Assembly (NCBI RefSeq): GCF_900111885.1
Contig: NZ_FOKG01000004.1
Coordinates: forward strand, 110,154-174,153
Length of the DNA: 64,000 nt
DNA from: Amycolatopsis marina
GTDB taxonomy: Bacteria > Actinomycetota > Actinomycetes > Mycobacteriales > Pseudonocardiaceae
Direction of reading: 5' to 3'
Both the position numbers and the translations under genes were made by a program. The notes below the pieces were generated by a model that did no database searches, had not been told where the DNA came from, and saw only the letters and a list, made by a program, of their open reading frames with translations. This document shows positions 25,836 through 37,002 of this stretch, piece after piece. Position 1 is the stretch's first letter. The number at the start of each line of letters is the position of its first letter.

Positions 25836-27602
25836 TTAGGTTTCCTTCTGGGGGTCACTGGCGTCGGAGGCCTCCTCGGAGGGGGCCCTTGTCTGCTGGC
25901 GGGGACGGTTGCCGAACATTTCGGTCACGTGGTTCTGGTTGCGCAGTTGCTCCACCGTTCCCGGGTAGTGCAGTTCGAACGCGGGCCGTTCGGAGCGGAT
26001 TCTCGGCAGGTCGAGGAAGTTGTGCCGTGGCGGCGGGCTGGAGGTGGCCCACTCCAGCGAGTTTCCGAATCCCCAGGGATCGTCGACAGCCGCGGGTTCG
26101 CCGAAGCGGTAGCTGCGAGTGACGTTCCAGAGGAAGGGCAGCACCGAGAGGCCGAGAACATACGCGCCGATCGTGGACACCACGTTCAGCGCGGTGAATC
26201 CGTCGCTGGCCAGATAGTCGGCGTAGCGCCGGGGCATGCCCTCCGCGCCGAGCCAGTGGTGCACGAGGAACGTGGTGTGGAAGCCGATGAACGTCGTCCA
26301 GAAGTGCAGCTTCGCCAGCGGCTCGTCGAGCATCCGGCCAGTCATCTTCGGGAACCAGAAGTAGACGCCGGCGAACGTGGCGAACACGATGGTGCCGAAA
26401 AGGACGTAGTGGAAGTGCCCCACCACGAAATAGGTGTCGGTCACGTGGAAGTCCACGGCCGGGGCCGCGAGCAGCACGCCGGTGAGTCCGCCGAACAGGA
26501 AGGTCACCAGGAAGCCAAGGGACCAGAGCATCGGTGACTCGAAGGTCAACTGCCCCTTCCACATCGTGCCGATCCAGTTGAAGAACTTGATGCCCGTCGG
26601 CACCGCGATGAAGAACGACAGAATCGAGAAGAAGGGCAACAGCACCGCCCCGGTCGCGAACATGTGGTGCGCCCACACGGTGGCCGACAGGCCGGTGATC
26701 GCCACCGTGGCCCAGACCAGCGCCTTGTAGCCGAACAACGGTTTTCGGCTGAACACGGGGACGATCTCGCTGATGATCCCGAAATACGGCAGGGCGACGA
26801 TATAGACCTCCGGGTGGCCGAAGAACCAGAACAGGTGCTGCCACAGGATCGCCCCACCGGTCGAGGGGTCGAACACGTGCGCACCGAGATGCCGGTCGGC
26901 CAGCAGCCCGAACAGTGCGGCGGTGAGGATCGGGAACGCCAGCAGCACCAGGATCGCCGTGAAGAGGATGTTCCAGGTGAAGATCGGCATCCGCCACATC
27001 AGCATGCCCGGCGCCCGCAGGCACAGGATCGTCGTGATCATGTTCACGGCGGCCAGAATGGTGCCGAGGCCGCTGACCAGCAGGCCCGTGATCCACAGGT
27101 CACCGCCGACGCCGGGCGAGAATCCCGCTCTCGACAAGGGTGTATAGGCGAACCACCCGAAGTCCGCCGCGCCGCCCGGCGTCAGGAACCCGGCCATGAG
27201 GATCAGCCCACCGAACAGGAAGAGCCAGTAGGAGAAGGCGTTCAACCGGGGAAACGCCACGTCCGGCGAACCGATGTGCAGCGGGACGAGGAAGTTGGCG
27301 AAACCGAACGCGTTCGGTGTGGCGTACAGCAACATCATCACCGTGCCGTGCATGGTGAACAGCTGGTTGTACTGCTCGTTCGACAGGAACTGCATACCCG
27401 GCTGCGCCAGCTCACTGCGCATCAGCAGCGCCATCGCGCCGCCCGCCATGAAGAAGCCGAACGAGGTGACGAGGTAGAGGAGCCCGATCTCCTTGTGGTC
27501 GGTGGTCTTGAGCAGCTGCAGGAACCGGGCGCCGCGCGGTTCCTGCTTCCGGGGCCGGTGAGCGGTTGCTGTGGGAGTGGTGAGCACGCCCTGTCCACTC
27601 AT
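25836..27602 (-). CDS. ctaD: Cytochrome c oxidase subunit I
   Basis: 588 residues, 12 or more helices. All heme-copper ligands are visible: the low-spin heme His in FTMHGTVMM, the active-site His-Tyr pair in GHPEVYI, the CuB histidines in VWAHHMF, and the late pair in [13 protein letters not shown]. It belongs to the aa3 type, given the HPEVYI motif. The ATG at 27602 is preferred; an in-frame GTG lies 7 codons upstream. The other oxidase subunits are not adjacent, so this is an orphan subunit I gene, as often seen in actinobacteria. The proximity to the Nuo-like operon may be meaningful. Confidence 0.94.
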   Translation of the reverse strand: MSGQGVLTTPTATAHRPRKQEPRGARFLQLLKTTDHKEIGLLYLVTSFGFFMAGGAMALLMRSELAQPGMQFLSNEQYNQLFTMHGTVMMLLYATPNAFGFANFLVPLHIGSPDVAFPRLNAFSYWLFLFGGLILMAGFLTPGGAADFGWFAYTPLSRAGFSPGVGGDLWITGLLVSGLGTILAAVNMITTILCLRAPGMLMWRMPIFTWNILFTAILVLLAFPILTAALFGLLADRHLGAHVFDPSTGGAILWQHLFWFFGHPEVYIVALPYFGIISEIVPVFSRKPLFGYKALVWATVAITGLSATVWAHHMFATGAVLLPFFSILSFFIAVPTGIKFFNWIGTMWKGQLTFESPMLWSLGFLVTFLFGGLTGVLLAAPAVDFHVTDTYFVVGHFHYVLFGTIVFATFAGVYFWFPKMTGRMLDEPLAKLHFWTTFIGFHTTFLVHHWLGAEGMPRRYADYLASDGFTALNVVSTIGAYVLGLSVLPFLWNVTRSYRFGEPAAVDDPWGFGNSLEWATSSPPPRHNFLDLPRIRSERPAFELHYPGTVEQLRNQNHVTEMFGNRPRQQTRAPSEEASDASDPQKET

Positions 27603-27718
27603 CGAATCGACCACCGTCCGCACCTTCCGCTCGCGCCGTTCAGTCCGCGACGCGCGGCTACCCCGTCCTCCACTTCCCTACTCCTGCGATCTCCGCGCAG
27701 GTGGCGCGCGGATGCCCG

Positions 27719-27742
27719 GTTTGACCGTCCCGGACCGGGTAC
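27719..27742 (+). promoter_or_regulatory. Candidate SigF/SigB-type promoter for the DUF4383 gene
   Basis: GTTT (27719-27722), 14 bases, GGGTAC (27737-27742), 47 bases before the ATG. Confidence 0.65.
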
Positions 27743-27788
27743 CCCGACGACAACCGCCGCTCGACCGCCGCGTTAGTGGGGAGGAAGC

Positions 27789-28235
27789 ATGTCTTCTCCT
27801 AGCAGGGGCCCACTGCTGCCTCGGCTGATCGCTCTGGTGATCGGCCTTGTGTACCTGACCCTCGGCCTGCTCGGGTTCTTCGTCGCGGAGCCGACACACA
27901 TGGGCCACGATCCGGGCAACGCCGTCTGGATCTTCAGTACCAGCGCACTGCTCAACATCGTGCACACCGCGGTGGGAGCACTGGGGATCGCGGCGGCGAC
28001 CAAGACCGCGGGCGCCCAGTTCTACGGCTGGGCACTGTTCGTGGGCTTCACCGGCTTCACCATCTACGGGGTCTTCGCCGCGGCCGCGGGCAGCCCGGGC
28101 GACCACGTGAACATCGACTGGGCGAACAACTGGTTGCACGGCGGCACCGCGGTGCTGGGGCTCGTCCTGGGTTTCCTGCAGCCCAAGAAGCAGCCGGCTG
28201 ACGCCCGCGAGGCCCGAACCGGTCACGCCGAGTAG
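27789..28235 (+). CDS. DUF4383 family membrane protein
   Basis: 148 residues, four helices. The family pattern is ALVIGLVYLTLGLLGFFV, NIVHTAVGALGIAAA, and the late NIDWANNWLHGGTAVLGLVLG motif (DxxNxWLH). DUF4383 proteins are of unknown function and frequent in stress regulons of actinobacteria. A paralogue is at 59129-59599; both have SigF-like promoters. Start ATG with GGGGAGGAAGC upstream. Confidence 0.88.
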   Translation: MSSPSRGPLLPRLIALVIGLVYLTLGLLGFFVAEPTHMGHDPGNAVWIFSTSALLNIVHTAVGALGIAAATKTAGAQFYGWALFVGFTGFTIYGVFAAAAGSPGDHVNIDWANNWLHGGTAVLGLVLGFLQPKKQPADAREARTGHAE

Positions 28236-28252
28236 TAGTACTCCGGCACGAG

Positions 28253-28277
28253 GTTTACCCAGCGGCACAGCGGCAAC
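28253..28277 (+). promoter_or_regulatory. Candidate SigF/SigB-type promoter for the GT4-GT4-ALDH operon
   Basis: GTTT (28253-28256), 15 bases, GGCAAC (28272-28277). The -10 differs from GGGTA, so this is a weaker match. Confidence 0.35.
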
Positions 28278-28286
28278 TACTCCTTC

Positions 28287-29270
28287 ATGCTCGACATGAA
28301 CCGAGAGTTGCGGGTGCTGGTGTGGCACGTGCATGGATCCTGGACGACCTCGTTCGTCCAGGGCCGGCACCAATACCTCATCCCCGCACTGCCCGAAGGC
28401 GGCCCGTGGGGCCTCGGCCGCTGCGGCCGCCCATGGCCCGACCGTGCGCACGAAGTGCACCCGGACCAGCTCGACGACCTCGATGTCGACGTGGTGGTCC
28501 TGCAGCGCCCCGAGGAGATCGAGGTCGCCGAGCGCTGGCTCGGCAGGCGTCCCGGCAGGGATGTCCCCGCCGTGTACGTCGAGCACAACACGCCTCGCGA
28601 AGCGGCGGCCACGACCCGGCACCCGCTCGCCGACTCGGACGGCATCCCGGTCGCGCACGTGACCCACTTCAACGACCTGATGTGGGACTGCGGACGGGCG
28701 CCGACCTCGGTGATCCCGCACGGCATCGTGGATCCCGGCCATCGCTACACCGGTGAACTGCCACACGCCGCGGTACTGATCAACGAGCCGGTCCGGCGCT
28801 GGCGCATCACGGGTACAGATCTGCTGCCCGCGCTCGCGGAAGCCGCGCCGATCGACGTGTACGGCATCGGCGTGGACGGACTCGCCAAGTCCTTGCCCGC
28901 AACCACCAACCCGGTGCGCGGCATCGCGGACCTCGATCAGGAGACCCTGCACACCGAGGTCGCGCGCAGGCGGGTCTACATCCACACCGCCCGTTGGACC
29001 TCGCTGGGCCTCTCCCTGCTCGAAGCCATGCAGCTGGGCATGCCGGTGGTCGCACTCGCCACCACCGAGGCCATCGCGGCCGTGCCCGACGAGGCGGGAG
29101 TGATCTCCACCGACATCACCGCCGTCACCGCGGCGGCCAGGCGGTTCGTGCACGAGCCGGACCTCGCCGCGGTCGCCGGAAAAGCCGCGCGGGAGTACGC
29201 ACTCACCCATTTCGGGCTGGAGGCATTCCTGCGGAACTGGGACGTCCTCCTCTCGGAGGTCGTGCGATGA
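28287..29270 (+). CDS. Glycosyltransferase, GT4/GT-B-like
   Basis: 327 residues. N-terminal GT-B features are seen in [17 protein letters not shown] and [12 protein letters not shown]. The C-terminal half has the donor-binding region [25 protein letters not shown], where GT4 enzymes place the EX7E-like element (here LSLLEAMQ with one Glu). It probably transfers a sugar from a nucleotide donor to an envelope acceptor. Starts at ATG 28287 or 28296. It overlaps the next glycosyltransferase (ATGA). Confidence 0.75.
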   Translation: MLDMNRELRVLVWHVHGSWTTSFVQGRHQYLIPALPEGGPWGLGRCGRPWPDRAHEVHPDQLDDLDVDVVVLQRPEEIEVAERWLGRRPGRDVPAVYVEHNTPREAAATTRHPLADSDGIPVAHVTHFNDLMWDCGRAPTSVIPHGIVDPGHRYTGELPHAAVLINEPVRRWRITGTDLLPALAEAAPIDVYGIGVDGLAKSLPATTNPVRGIADLDQETLHTEVARRRVYIHTARWTSLGLSLLEAMQLGMPVVALATTEAIAAVPDEAGVISTDITAVTAAARRFVHEPDLAAVAGKAAREYALTHFGLEAFLRNWDVLLSEVVR

Positions 29271-30541
29271 CAACAAGAGAGTCCGGCTCCGGGAGGGAAC
29301 CGATGAGAATCTCCATGGTCTCCGAACACGCCAGCCCATTGGCAGCACTCGGCGGAGTCGACGCGGGTGGGCAGAACCTGCACGTCGCCGAGCTGTCGGC
29401 CGCACTGAGCAGGCAGGGACACGACGTCACGGTGTACACCCGCCGCGACGACCCCGACCTGCCGGAGGAGGTGCGGACGCCCTCGGGCTACCGCGTCGTA
29501 CACGTGCCGGCCGGTCCGCCCAGGACCCTGCCGAAGGACGACCTGTTGCCACATATGGGTGACTTCGGCAAGTTCCTCCGGGAACGCTGGTCCGCGGACC
29601 GCCCCGACGTCGTGCACGCACACTTCTGGATGTCCGGCCTCGCCGCCGTGCTGGCCTGCAGGGAACTCGACATCCCAGTGGTTCAGACCTTTCATGCGCT
29701 CGGCGTCGTCAAGCGCCGCTACCAGGGCGCCAAGGACACGAGCCCGCCGGAACGGCTCCAGCTGGAGCGGCTCATCGGCAGCAACGCCACCAGGGTCGCG
29801 GCGACCTGTTCCGACGAGGTGTTCGAGCTGGCCAGGATGGGCGTCCCCCGCTCGCGGATGTCCGTCGTCCCGTGCGGGGTCGATCTCGAGCGGTTTCGTC
29901 CCAACGGCCCGACGGCGCCGAAGTACCAGCGGCACCGGGTGCTGACGGTGGGCAGGCTGGTGCCGCGTAAGGGTTTCGACACGGTCATCGAAGCACTGCG
30001 GCTGCTGCCGAACACCGAACTCGTCATCGCGGGAGGGCCCGAGGAAGGTGCTCTCGCCGATGATCCCGAGGCGCAGCGGCTGCTCGACCACGCCGACGAG
30101 CTGGGTGTCCGTGGCCGGGTGCTGATGGCGGGTCAGGTGTCCCGCGACGAGATGCCCGCGCTGTTGCGCTCGGCCGACGTCGTGGCCTGCACGCCGTGGT
30201 ACGAGCCGTTCGGCATCGTGCCGCTCGAGGCCATGGCATGTGGCGTCCCGGTGGTCGCGTCGGCGGTCGGCGGGCTCACCGACACCGTCGTCGACGGCGT
30301 CACCGGGCTGCTGGTCCCGCCACGCAGTCCGGAGGACCTCGCCGCCGCGCTGCGGCGGTTGCTCACCGACCGGACGCTGCGCGAGGGCTGCGGAATCGCG
30401 GGGTGCGACCGGGCGGCGTCCCGGTACTCCTGGGACCGGATCGCGGCCGACACGCTACGGGTCTACGACCGCGCGGTACCCACGGCGGCGCCGGTCACCG
30501 CGAGTACGGAACTCTCGAGCGCAGGGCAGGTGGCCAGGTGA
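29267..30541 (+). CDS. Glycosyltransferase family 4
   Basis: 424 residues, a clear GT4 enzyme. Acceptor-side Gly-rich loop [16 protein letters not shown], then [22 protein letters not shown], the linker [16 protein letters not shown], and the EX7E motif in [22 protein letters not shown]. These features are shared with sucrose-phosphate-synthase-like and MshA-like enzymes. Start ATG 29267 with GGAGGT at good distance; an alternative ATG at 29303 also has GGGAGGG. Operon with the preceding GT and the following ALDH. Confidence 0.87.
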   Translation: MTTRESGSGREPMRISMVSEHASPLAALGGVDAGGQNLHVAELSAALSRQGHDVTVYTRRDDPDLPEEVRTPSGYRVVHVPAGPPRTLPKDDLLPHMGDFGKFLRERWSADRPDVVHAHFWMSGLAAVLACRELDIPVVQTFHALGVVKRRYQGAKDTSPPERLQLERLIGSNATRVAATCSDEVFELARMGVPRSRMSVVPCGVDLERFRPNGPTAPKYQRHRVLTVGRLVPRKGFDTVIEALRLLPNTELVIAGGPEEGALADDPEAQRLLDHADELGVRGRVLMAGQVSRDEMPALLRSADVVACTPWYEPFGIVPLEAMACGVPVVASAVGGLTDTVVDGVTGLLVPPRSPEDLAAALRRLLTDRTLREGCGIAGCDRAASRYSWDRIAADTLRVYDRAVPTAAPVTASTELSSAGQVAR

Positions 30542-31944
30542 GCGCGGCGGTCGACATTCCTGCCGGTCGCGAGCAGGACGCCCAGGACGCTGCGGTGATC
30601 GAGATTCACAATCCGGACGACGGCCAGCTCGTCGGCACCGTGCCGATGGCGACGCGGACGGAGGTCGGCGCCGCACTGGACAAGGCCAGGCAGGTGCAGC
30701 GGGAATGGGCCAGAGAAGCGCCCGCGGCGAGGGGCGAGATGCTGCGGGCAGCCGCTGCGGCACTGCGCGAGCAGGTCGACTCGCTGGCCGCGCTGAACGA
30801 GGCGGAGACGGGCAAACCGCGTTCCGAGGCCGTCGAGGGAGTACTCGCCGGCGCGGGGACGCTGGAGCAGTACGCCGAACTCGGCCCGGTGCACCGGGGC
30901 AAGAGCCTGCGCGGTGAGTTCTCCGCGACCGACCTCATGGTGCCCGAGCCACGGGGTGTCGCGGTCGCGCTGACGCCGTGGAACGACCCGGTCGCGGTGA
31001 GCTGCGGGCTGATCGGCGCGGCGCTGGTCAGCGGTAACACGGTGATCCACAAGCCGAGTGAACGGGCGCCGTACACGGGTGCCGTACTCGGCAGGGTTAT
31101 CGCGGGCGTACATCCCGAGGGTGTCCTGCAGACTCTCGACGGCGACGGTTCGGTGGGCGCCATGCTCACCTCCGACGACCGGGTGGACGTCATCGCGCAC
31201 GTCGGCAGCACCGCGACCGGCAGGGCCATCGCCGCCTCGGCGGCCCGGACCGGCGCGAAGACGCTGCTGGAGAACGGCGGGAACGATCCGCTGGTCGTCG
31301 ACGCCGACGTCGACCCGGAATGGGCGGCCGAGCAGGCGGCACTGGGCTCGTTCGCCAACTCGGGGCAGATCTGCGTCGCCGTGGAGCGGATCTACGTGCA
31401 CCGGGCCGTCGCGGAGCCCTTCCTCGACGCGCTGGTCCGGCAGGCGGAGGACCGCAAGCTCGCTCCGCTGGTGGACGTCCGCCACCGTGATCAGGTGCAC
31501 GAGCACGTGGTGGATGCCATCGAGCAGGGTGCCACCGTGCATACCGGCGGCAACGTCCCGAACGGTCCCGGCGCGCACTACCCGGCCACGGTGCTGAGCG
31601 GTGTCGAGCCGGGGATGCGGGTGCTGTCGGAGGAGACGTTCGGGCCGATCGCGCCGGTCCGGGTCGTCGAGGACTTCGACCAGGGGCTCGCCGAGGCCGC
31701 CGAGGGCCGCTACGGGCTGGCGGCCACCGTGCTGACCGGCTCGATGGCACACGCCCAGCGGGCGTGGCGCGAGCTACCCGTCGGCACCGTGAAGGTCAAC
31801 GCCGTGTTCGGCGGGGCGCCGGGAGGTGCGGCCGAGCCGCACGGCGAGAGCGGGAACGGGTTCGGATTCGGCCCGGAACTGCTCGACGAGCTCACCCAGA
31901 CCAAGGTCGTCCACATCGAGCCACCGCCAGATCTCCCGCGGTGA
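30538..31944 (+). CDS. Aldehyde dehydrogenase family protein
   Basis: 468 residues. NAD(P)-binding and catalytic elements are present: [29 protein letters not shown], the general-base Glu in LLENGGNDP, and the catalytic Cys in [13 protein letters not shown]. Closest by feel to the benzaldehyde, succinate-semialdehyde or lactaldehyde dehydrogenases; the substrate is unknown. The GTG start overlaps the stop of the GT4 gene (GTGA), so it may oxidise a sugar-derived aldehyde in the same pathway, but that is inference. Confidence 0.87.
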   Translation: MSAAVDIPAGREQDAQDAAVIEIHNPDDGQLVGTVPMATRTEVGAALDKARQVQREWAREAPAARGEMLRAAAAALREQVDSLAALNEAETGKPRSEAVEGVLAGAGTLEQYAELGPVHRGKSLRGEFSATDLMVPEPRGVAVALTPWNDPVAVSCGLIGAALVSGNTVIHKPSERAPYTGAVLGRVIAGVHPEGVLQTLDGDGSVGAMLTSDDRVDVIAHVGSTATGRAIAASAARTGAKTLLENGGNDPLVVDADVDPEWAAEQAALGSFANSGQICVAVERIYVHRAVAEPFLDALVRQAEDRKLAPLVDVRHRDQVHEHVVDAIEQGATVHTGGNVPNGPGAHYPATVLSGVEPGMRVLSEETFGPIAPVRVVEDFDQGLAEAAEGRYGLAATVLTGSMAHAQRAWRELPVGTVKVNAVFGGAPGGAAEPHGESGNGFGFGPELLDELTQTKVVHIEPPPDLPR

Positions 31945-31947
31945 GGC

Positions 31948-31994
31948 CGTTCGGGCTTCCCTGCCGCGTTCCCGCGCGCAGGGAAGCCCGAACG
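31948..31994. terminator. Bidirectional hairpin terminator
   Basis: A 17-bp perfect stem (31948-31964 with 31978-31994; arm CGTTCGGGCTTCCCTGC) between the convergent ALDH and ClpC genes. Confidence 0.8.
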
Positions 31995-31998
31995 TCTG

Positions 31999-34536
31999 TC
32001 AGGCGGGCTCCGCGGCACCCTCCGTCACGTCGAAGGCGAGGGAGTCCCCCGTGCTGCTCACGCGGACCCGGGAGCCGGCCTTGACCCTCCCGTCCAGCAG
32101 CATCCGCGACAGTTCGTTGCCGACCTCGCGTTGGATGGTGCGCCGCAGCGGCCGCGCGCCGAACTCGGGCTGGTAACCGGTCTTACTCAGCCATTCGACG
32201 GCGCTGGTGTCGAACTCGAGGCGCACGTCCTGTGCGTGCGCACGACGCCTGGTGTCCTCGAGCAGCAGCTCGGTGATCTGGTTGAGCTGCTCGGACTCGA
32301 GCCTGCGGAACACGATGATGTCGTCGATCCGGTTGAGGAACTCCGGCCGGAAGGACTCGCGCAGCTTGCGCATCAACCGCTCGCGCAGCGGTCCTTCGGT
32401 GTCGTCCTCACGGACGGGCGTGAAGCCGAGCGCGCCCTGGGTGCCACTGACGATCAGCTCCGAGCCGAGATTGCTGGTCATGATCAGCACGGTGTTGGTG
32501 AAGTTGACCGTCCTGCCCCTGCCGTCGGTGAGCCTGCCGTCGTCGAGCACCTGCAGCAGCACGTTGAACACCTCGGGGTGCGCCTTCTCGATCTCGTCGA
32601 GCAGCACCACCGAGTAAGGCTTCCGGCGCACGGCCTCGGTCAGCTGCCCGGCGTCGTCGTAGCCGACATACCCCGGCGGTGCGCCGATCAGCCTGCTGAC
32701 GGTGTGCCGCTCGCCGTACTCGCTCATGTCGATCCGGATCATCCGGTCCTGCTGCCCGAACAGCGCCTCGGCGAGTGCCCGCGCCAGTTCGGTCTTGCCC
32801 ACACCGGTGGGGCCGAGGAACAGGAAACTGCCCGAGGGCCGGTCCGGCTCGGCCAGGCCGGCGCGCGAGCGCCGCACCGCCTCGGCGACCGCCTGGACCG
32901 CCTCGTCCTGACCGACCACATGGGTGTGCAGGTGTTCCTCAAGACTGAGCAGCCGCTCCCGTTCCTCCTTGGTCAGCTGACTGACCGGAATGCCGGTGAG
33001 CCGGGCCACGACCTCCGCGATGTCCTCTGCGGTCACCTCGATCGAGTCCACCGGACTCTCGTCGTCCGTGCGCGCGCTGCGGATGCGCTCGCGCAGTTCC
33101 GCGATCTCGTCCCGCAGGATCGACGCGCGCTCGTAGTTCTCCTCGCTCACCGCCTGGTCCCGGTCCCTGCTCAGCTGGTCCAGCCGGGACTCGAGATCGC
33201 GCAGTTTCGCCGGTTGCCTGCCCGAGCGCACCCGCACCCTGGCGCCGGCCTGATCGACCAGGTCGATGGCCTTGTCCGGCAGGAAACGGTCGGCGATATA
33301 GCGGTCGGACAGGGTGACAGCGGCGTGCAGCGCCTCGTCGGTGAACCGCACCTGGTGGTGCGCCTCGTACTGGTCCCGCAGACCATGCAGAATGGACAGC
33401 GCCTGGTCCACTGAGGGCTCGGGCACCAGAATCGGCTGGAACCGGCGCTCCAGCGCGGGGTCCTCCTCGACGTTCGAGCGGTACTCGTCCAATGTGGTCG
33501 CGCCGACGATATGCAGCTCGCCACGGGCCAGCGCGGGCTTGAGCATGTTGCCCGCCCCCATCGAACCCTCGGACGAGCCCGCGCCGACCACCGTGTGCAG
33601 CTCGTCGATGAACACGATGAGCTCTTCGCGGTGCGCGCGAATCTCTTCGAGCAGCTTCGTCATCCGCTCCTCGAAGTCGCCCCGATAGCGGGTGCCGGCC
33701 ACCATCGCCGTGAGATCGAGTTGCATCAACCTGCGGCGGGTCAGGTTCTCCGGCACCTCACCGTTGACGATGCGCCGCGCGAGCCCTTCCACGATGGCCG
33801 TCTTGCCGACACCGGCCTCCCCGATCAACACCGGATTGTTCTTCGTTCGCCGGGACAGGACCTCGATCGTCTGCTCGATCTCTTCGTCGCGGCCGACGAC
33901 CGGGTCGATCTCGCCGTTCCTGGCCATCGCGGTGAGGTCCCGGCCGAACTGGTCGAGCGTCTCCGTCGCGGACGGTCCCTGCTGCGGTTGCCCGCCGGCA
34001 CGTGACCCCTCGGGCGCGGGTCCGCGCCGCATCGACTCCGGTGTGACACCGTGCCGGGCGAGCAACCGGCCGGCCGACGAGTCCGGGTTGGCCGTCATCG
34101 CCAGCAGCAGGTGCTCCGGTCCGATGTACGACGAGCCGAGGCCTCGGGAAATCTGGTGCGCGTCGAGCAACGCGCGCTTGGCGCCCGGCGTCAGCATGGC
34201 CGGCGGGCGGCGCGTTTCGCCGCTGCCTTCCACGGAGCCACCGCGGTCGAGTTCGGCGGCGAGCACGTCGGGATCGGCACCAACCCGATCCAGCAGATCC
34301 CGGCTGCCCGGCGCCTGTGTCGCCGCCCACAGCAGGTGCGTCGTATCCAGCTCACCGCTGCCCTGCTCCGCCGCACGCGTGGCCGCGGCTGTCAGCAACT
34401 GCCGTGACTGTTCACTCATCAACCGGGTGATGTCGACGGCGTAGGGACGGCGACCGCCCCCCGCACCGCCGAAGAACTGCGTGATGAACTCGTCGAACGG
34501 GCTCCCACCGGGGCCGGGAGCGAAGAAGCCGGTCAT
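31999..34536 (-). CDS. clpC: ClpC-type AAA+ unfoldase
   Basis: 845 residues, a Hsp100 protein. It has a Gly-rich N-terminal lead ([14 protein letters not shown]), a double Clp-N repeat (about 40-165), the first AAA+ module with Walker A GEAGVGKT near 240, a UVR-type middle helix ([19 protein letters not shown]) near 460-490, the second module with GPTGVGKT near 575, then DEIEKAHP and the C-terminal sensor [11 protein letters not shown]. An LGF-type loop for ClpP docking is likely in the LGFTP region. It resembles ClpC but has an atypical N-terminus, so it may be a second, stress-specific ClpC. Start ATG 34536 with GGAGGC. Confidence 0.88.
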   Translation of the reverse strand: MTGFFAPGPGGSPFDEFITQFFGGAGGGRRPYAVDITRLMSEQSRQLLTAAATRAAEQGSGELDTTHLLWAATQAPGSRDLLDRVGADPDVLAAELDRGGSVEGSGETRRPPAMLTPGAKRALLDAHQISRGLGSSYIGPEHLLLAMTANPDSSAGRLLARHGVTPESMRRGPAPEGSRAGGQPQQGPSATETLDQFGRDLTAMARNGEIDPVVGRDEEIEQTIEVLSRRTKNNPVLIGEAGVGKTAIVEGLARRIVNGEVPENLTRRRLMQLDLTAMVAGTRYRGDFEERMTKLLEEIRAHREELIVFIDELHTVVGAGSSEGSMGAGNMLKPALARGELHIVGATTLDEYRSNVEEDPALERRFQPILVPEPSVDQALSILHGLRDQYEAHHQVRFTDEALHAAVTLSDRYIADRFLPDKAIDLVDQAGARVRVRSGRQPAKLRDLESRLDQLSRDRDQAVSEENYERASILRDEIAELRERIRSARTDDESPVDSIEVTAEDIAEVVARLTGIPVSQLTKEERERLLSLEEHLHTHVVGQDEAVQAVAEAVRRSRAGLAEPDRPSGSFLFLGPTGVGKTELARALAEALFGQQDRMIRIDMSEYGERHTVSRLIGAPPGYVGYDDAGQLTEAVRRKPYSVVLLDEIEKAHPEVFNVLLQVLDDGRLTDGRGRTVNFTNTVLIMTSNLGSELIVSGTQGALGFTPVREDDTEGPLRERLMRKLRESFRPEFLNRIDDIIVFRRLESEQLNQITELLLEDTRRRAHAQDVRLEFDTSAVEWLSKTGYQPEFGARPLRRTIQREVGNELSRMLLDGRVKAGSRVRVSSTGDSLAFDVTEGAAEPA

Positions 34537-34577
34537 TCGCTGCCTCCATCCAAGGCGCGGTCGTGTGCCTCGATGGA

Positions 34578-34603
34578 CTTTCCGTAACCGGGGCCGGGCA
34601 AAC
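34578..34603 (-). promoter_or_regulatory. Candidate SigF/SigB-type promoter for clpC
   Basis: On the minus strand GTTT (34603-34600), 16 bases, GGAAAG (34583-34578). The -10 element is degenerate. Confidence 0.4.
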
Positions 34604-34715
34604 CAGATCGGCCGGTGACCCTGTCCCGAATACGGGGTGCCCGGCGCGCCAGCGCGCGGTCGCAGGAGAAGTCGCTCCGCTGAGTAGCAGCATCCTGGGG
34701 TTTTGTCCTCGTCCG

Positions 34716-34740
34716 GTTTAGCAGTCACTGCGGGGGGTAG
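34716..34740 (+). promoter_or_regulatory. Candidate SigF/SigB-type promoter for the heptose operon
   Basis: GTTT (34716-34719), 15 bases, GGGTAG (34735-34740), 60 bases upstream of gmhB. One of the best matches in the window. Confidence 0.65.
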
Positions 34741-34799
34741 CGCTAGACCGAGAACGGGTAGCGCAGAGCGACCCGGATGGACCGGATCAAGGAGGGCGG

Positions 34800-35402
34800 A
34801 TGTCCGCACCAGGGACCGGCACCAGCGTCCGCGACACACTCGCGGACGCCCCTTTGCGCGCCCCTGTCCAGACCCCCGCCGCGCTCCTTTTCGACCGCGA
34901 CGACACCGTTATCGTGGACGTCCCCTATCTCGCCGACCCCGCACTCGTGCGTCCGGTGCCCGGCGCCGTCGAGACCCTGCGATCGTTGCGTGCGGCCGGA
35001 GTTCCCGTCGGCATCGTGAGCAACCAGTCCGGTGTCGCACGAGGGCTCATCACACCGGCACAACTCGACGCCGTGAACGCACGCGTCGAGGAACTGCTCG
35101 GGCCGTTCGACACCTGGCAGGTTTGCGTGCACGGTGACGACGACGGCTGCGAGTGCCGCAAGCCCGCGCCCGGCCTCGTCCACCGCGCGGCCGCAGCACT
35201 CGGCGTCGACGTCCGGCGCTGCGTCATGATCGGCGACACCGGTGCCGACGTCGCCGCGGCCTCGACCGCCGGGGCGCGTGGGATTCTCGTGCCGACCCGG
35301 CGGACGCTGCCCGTCGAGATCCACGACGCCCGCAGGAACGCGACCGTCGCGGGCGACCTCATCGAAGCGGTCCGGGCGGCGATGGCGGGTGAGCCGGGAT
35401 GA
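34800..35402 (+). CDS. gmhB: D-glycero-D-manno-heptose bisphosphate phosphatase, HAD family
   Basis: 200 residues of the HAD IIIA (histidinol-phosphatase/GmhB) group. Motif I is LLFDRDDTVIVD, motif II SNQSGVARG, a zinc loop with cysteines and His is CVHGDDDGCECRKPAPG, and motif IV MIGDTGADVAA. The family removes the 7-phosphate from heptose 1,7-bisphosphate in ADP-heptose synthesis. It heads a tightly overlapping operon with GT9, GmhA and HldE genes, which supports this function over histidinol phosphatase. Confidence 0.87.
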   Translation: MSAPGTGTSVRDTLADAPLRAPVQTPAALLFDRDDTVIVDVPYLADPALVRPVPGAVETLRSLRAAGVPVGIVSNQSGVARGLITPAQLDAVNARVEELLGPFDTWQVCVHGDDDGCECRKPAPGLVHRAAAALGVDVRRCVMIGDTGADVAAASTAGARGILVPTRRTLPVEIHDARRNATVAGDLIEAVRAAMAGEPG

Positions 35403-36442
35403 GGGGACGGGTGCTGGTGGCCCGGATGGACAACGTGGGCGACGTCCTGCTCTCGGGGCCCTGTGTGCGCGCTGTCGCGGCCGGGTCCGATGCCGTGACG
35501 ATGCTCGCCGGCCCCCGCGGCAGGGCGGGCGCGGAGCTGCTCCCCGGCGTCGACGACGTGATCGAGTGGTGCGCCCCGTGGATCGACCCTGAGCCACCGG
35601 AACTGACCGACGACGCCGTCGACTCCCTGGTCAAGCAGGTCCGGGACGTGCGGCCGGACGCCGCACTGATCCTCACCTCGTTCCATCAGTCCCCGCTACC
35701 GCTGGCACTGGTGCTGCGGATGGCGGGCGTGCCGTGGATCGGTGCCATCAGTGAGGACTACCCGGGGTCGCTGCTCGATCTCCGGCACCGGGTGAACGGC
35801 GACCCGCCCGAGGCCGAGCGAGCCCTCTCGCTGGCCGAGGCGGCGGGCTTTCGCCTGCCTGACCACGATCATCGTGCACTGGCCGTGCGCAGGCCGTTGC
35901 CGGACACCACGGAGCTCACCGGCGAGGACGGCTACGTGGTGCTCCATCCGGGTGCCTCGGTACCCGCACGGCAGTTGTCCGCACACCGCTGCCGCCAGGC
36001 GGTGCGGGCACTCGCCGACGCCGGTCACCGCGTCGTCGTCACCGGCCACCCCGGCGAACGGGAGCTGACCGCGGAGGTCGCGGCGGACGTCGCGCTCGAC
36101 CTCGGCGGCGCGACGGACCTCACGGGCCTGGCGGGCGTGCTCGACAGGGCGTGCGCCGTCGTTGTGCCCAACTCTGGGCCCGCGCATCTCGCCGCCGCGG
36201 TCGGGACCCCGGTGGTCTCCCTGTTCGCCCCTGTCGTGCCGGCTGCCAGGTGGGCCCCCTACGGCGTTCCCACCGTGGTGCTCGGAGACCAGACCGCCCC
36301 GTGCCGCGACAGCAGAGCACGGGAATGCCCGGTTCCCGGCCATCCCTGCCTGGAATCCATCACTCCAGGACAGATCGTCGCGGCCGTGGCGGAACTCACG
36401 GAAGGCGGGCAACGGACCCGCCGAACAGGAGGTAGGTCGTGA
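35399..36442 (+). CDS. Glycosyltransferase family 9 (heptosyltransferase-like)
   Basis: 347 residues. GT9 hallmarks: the start VLVARMDNVGDVLLSGPCVRAV, the central VVLHPGASVPARQL, and the C-terminal VVVPNSGPAHLAAAVGTPVVSLF, followed by the Cys-containing tail (CRDSRARECPVPGHPC). GT9 enzymes use ADP-heptose. In this Gram-positive setting the acceptor cannot be lipid A core; a teichoic-like, glycolipid or secreted glycan acceptor is more likely. Overlaps genes on both sides by 4 bases. Confidence 0.88.
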   Translation: MRGRVLVARMDNVGDVLLSGPCVRAVAAGSDAVTMLAGPRGRAGAELLPGVDDVIEWCAPWIDPEPPELTDDAVDSLVKQVRDVRPDAALILTSFHQSPLPLALVLRMAGVPWIGAISEDYPGSLLDLRHRVNGDPPEAERALSLAEAAGFRLPDHDHRALAVRRPLPDTTELTGEDGYVVLHPGASVPARQLSAHRCRQAVRALADAGHRVVVTGHPGERELTAEVAADVALDLGGATDLTGLAGVLDRACAVVVPNSGPAHLAAAVGTPVVSLFAPVVPAARWAPYGVPTVVLGDQTAPCRDSRARECPVPGHPCLESITPGQIVAAVAELTEGGQRTRRTGGRS

Positions 36443-37002
36443 TCGAGGAACACTTCACGGCGTTGGGGGCGGCACTGGACAGCGCCCGCTCCGCCGCACC
36501 ACGGATCGAGCGCTGGGGACGGCACCTCGCGCACGTCTTCGACCAGGGCGGGCGGCTGCTCGCCTGTGGCAACGGTGGCAGTGCCGCCGAGGCCCAGCAC
36601 CTGACGGGCGAACTGGTCGGGCGTTTCCTGCACGACCGCAGGCCCCTCTCCGCGATCGCGCTGCACGCGGACACCTCGGCGGGCACCGCGATCGCCAACG
36701 ACTACGGCGAGCACGAGTTCTTCGCGCGGCAGGTCCGGGCGCACGGACGTCCCGGCGATGTGCTTGTCGCCCTGTCCACGAGTGGGCGCAGCCAGAACGT
36801 GGTCGCCGCGGCGAAGACCGCACAGGAGGTCGGCATGATGGCATGGGCCCTCACCGGTCCCGCACCCAACCGCCTCGCGGCGCTGTGCGACGACGCGATC
36901 GCGGTGGACGCGCCGAGCGTCGCCACGGTCCAGGAGATCCATCTCGCCGTCGTGCACGCGCTGTGCACCGTGCTCGACGAGTCGCTGGGGGTGCCCGCAT
37001 GA
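36439..37002 (+). CDS. gmhA: Sedoheptulose-7-phosphate isomerase
   Basis: 187 residues, SIS domain. Phosphosugar loop ACGNGGSAAEAQHLTGELVG carries the conserved His and Glu metal/active-site pair, LSTSGRSQNVV is the second phosphate loop, and VQEIHLAVVHALC keeps the catalytic Gln and His of E. coli GmhA (Q172 and H180). It would convert sedoheptulose 7-phosphate into D-glycero-D-manno-heptose 7-phosphate. GTG start with AGGAGGT upstream. Confidence 0.92.
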   Translation: MIEEHFTALGAALDSARSAAPRIERWGRHLAHVFDQGGRLLACGNGGSAAEAQHLTGELVGRFLHDRRPLSAIALHADTSAGTAIANDYGEHEFFARQVRAHGRPGDVLVALSTSGRSQNVVAAAKTAQEVGMMAWALTGPAPNRLAALCDDAIAVDAPSVATVQEIHLAVVHALCTVLDESLGVPA

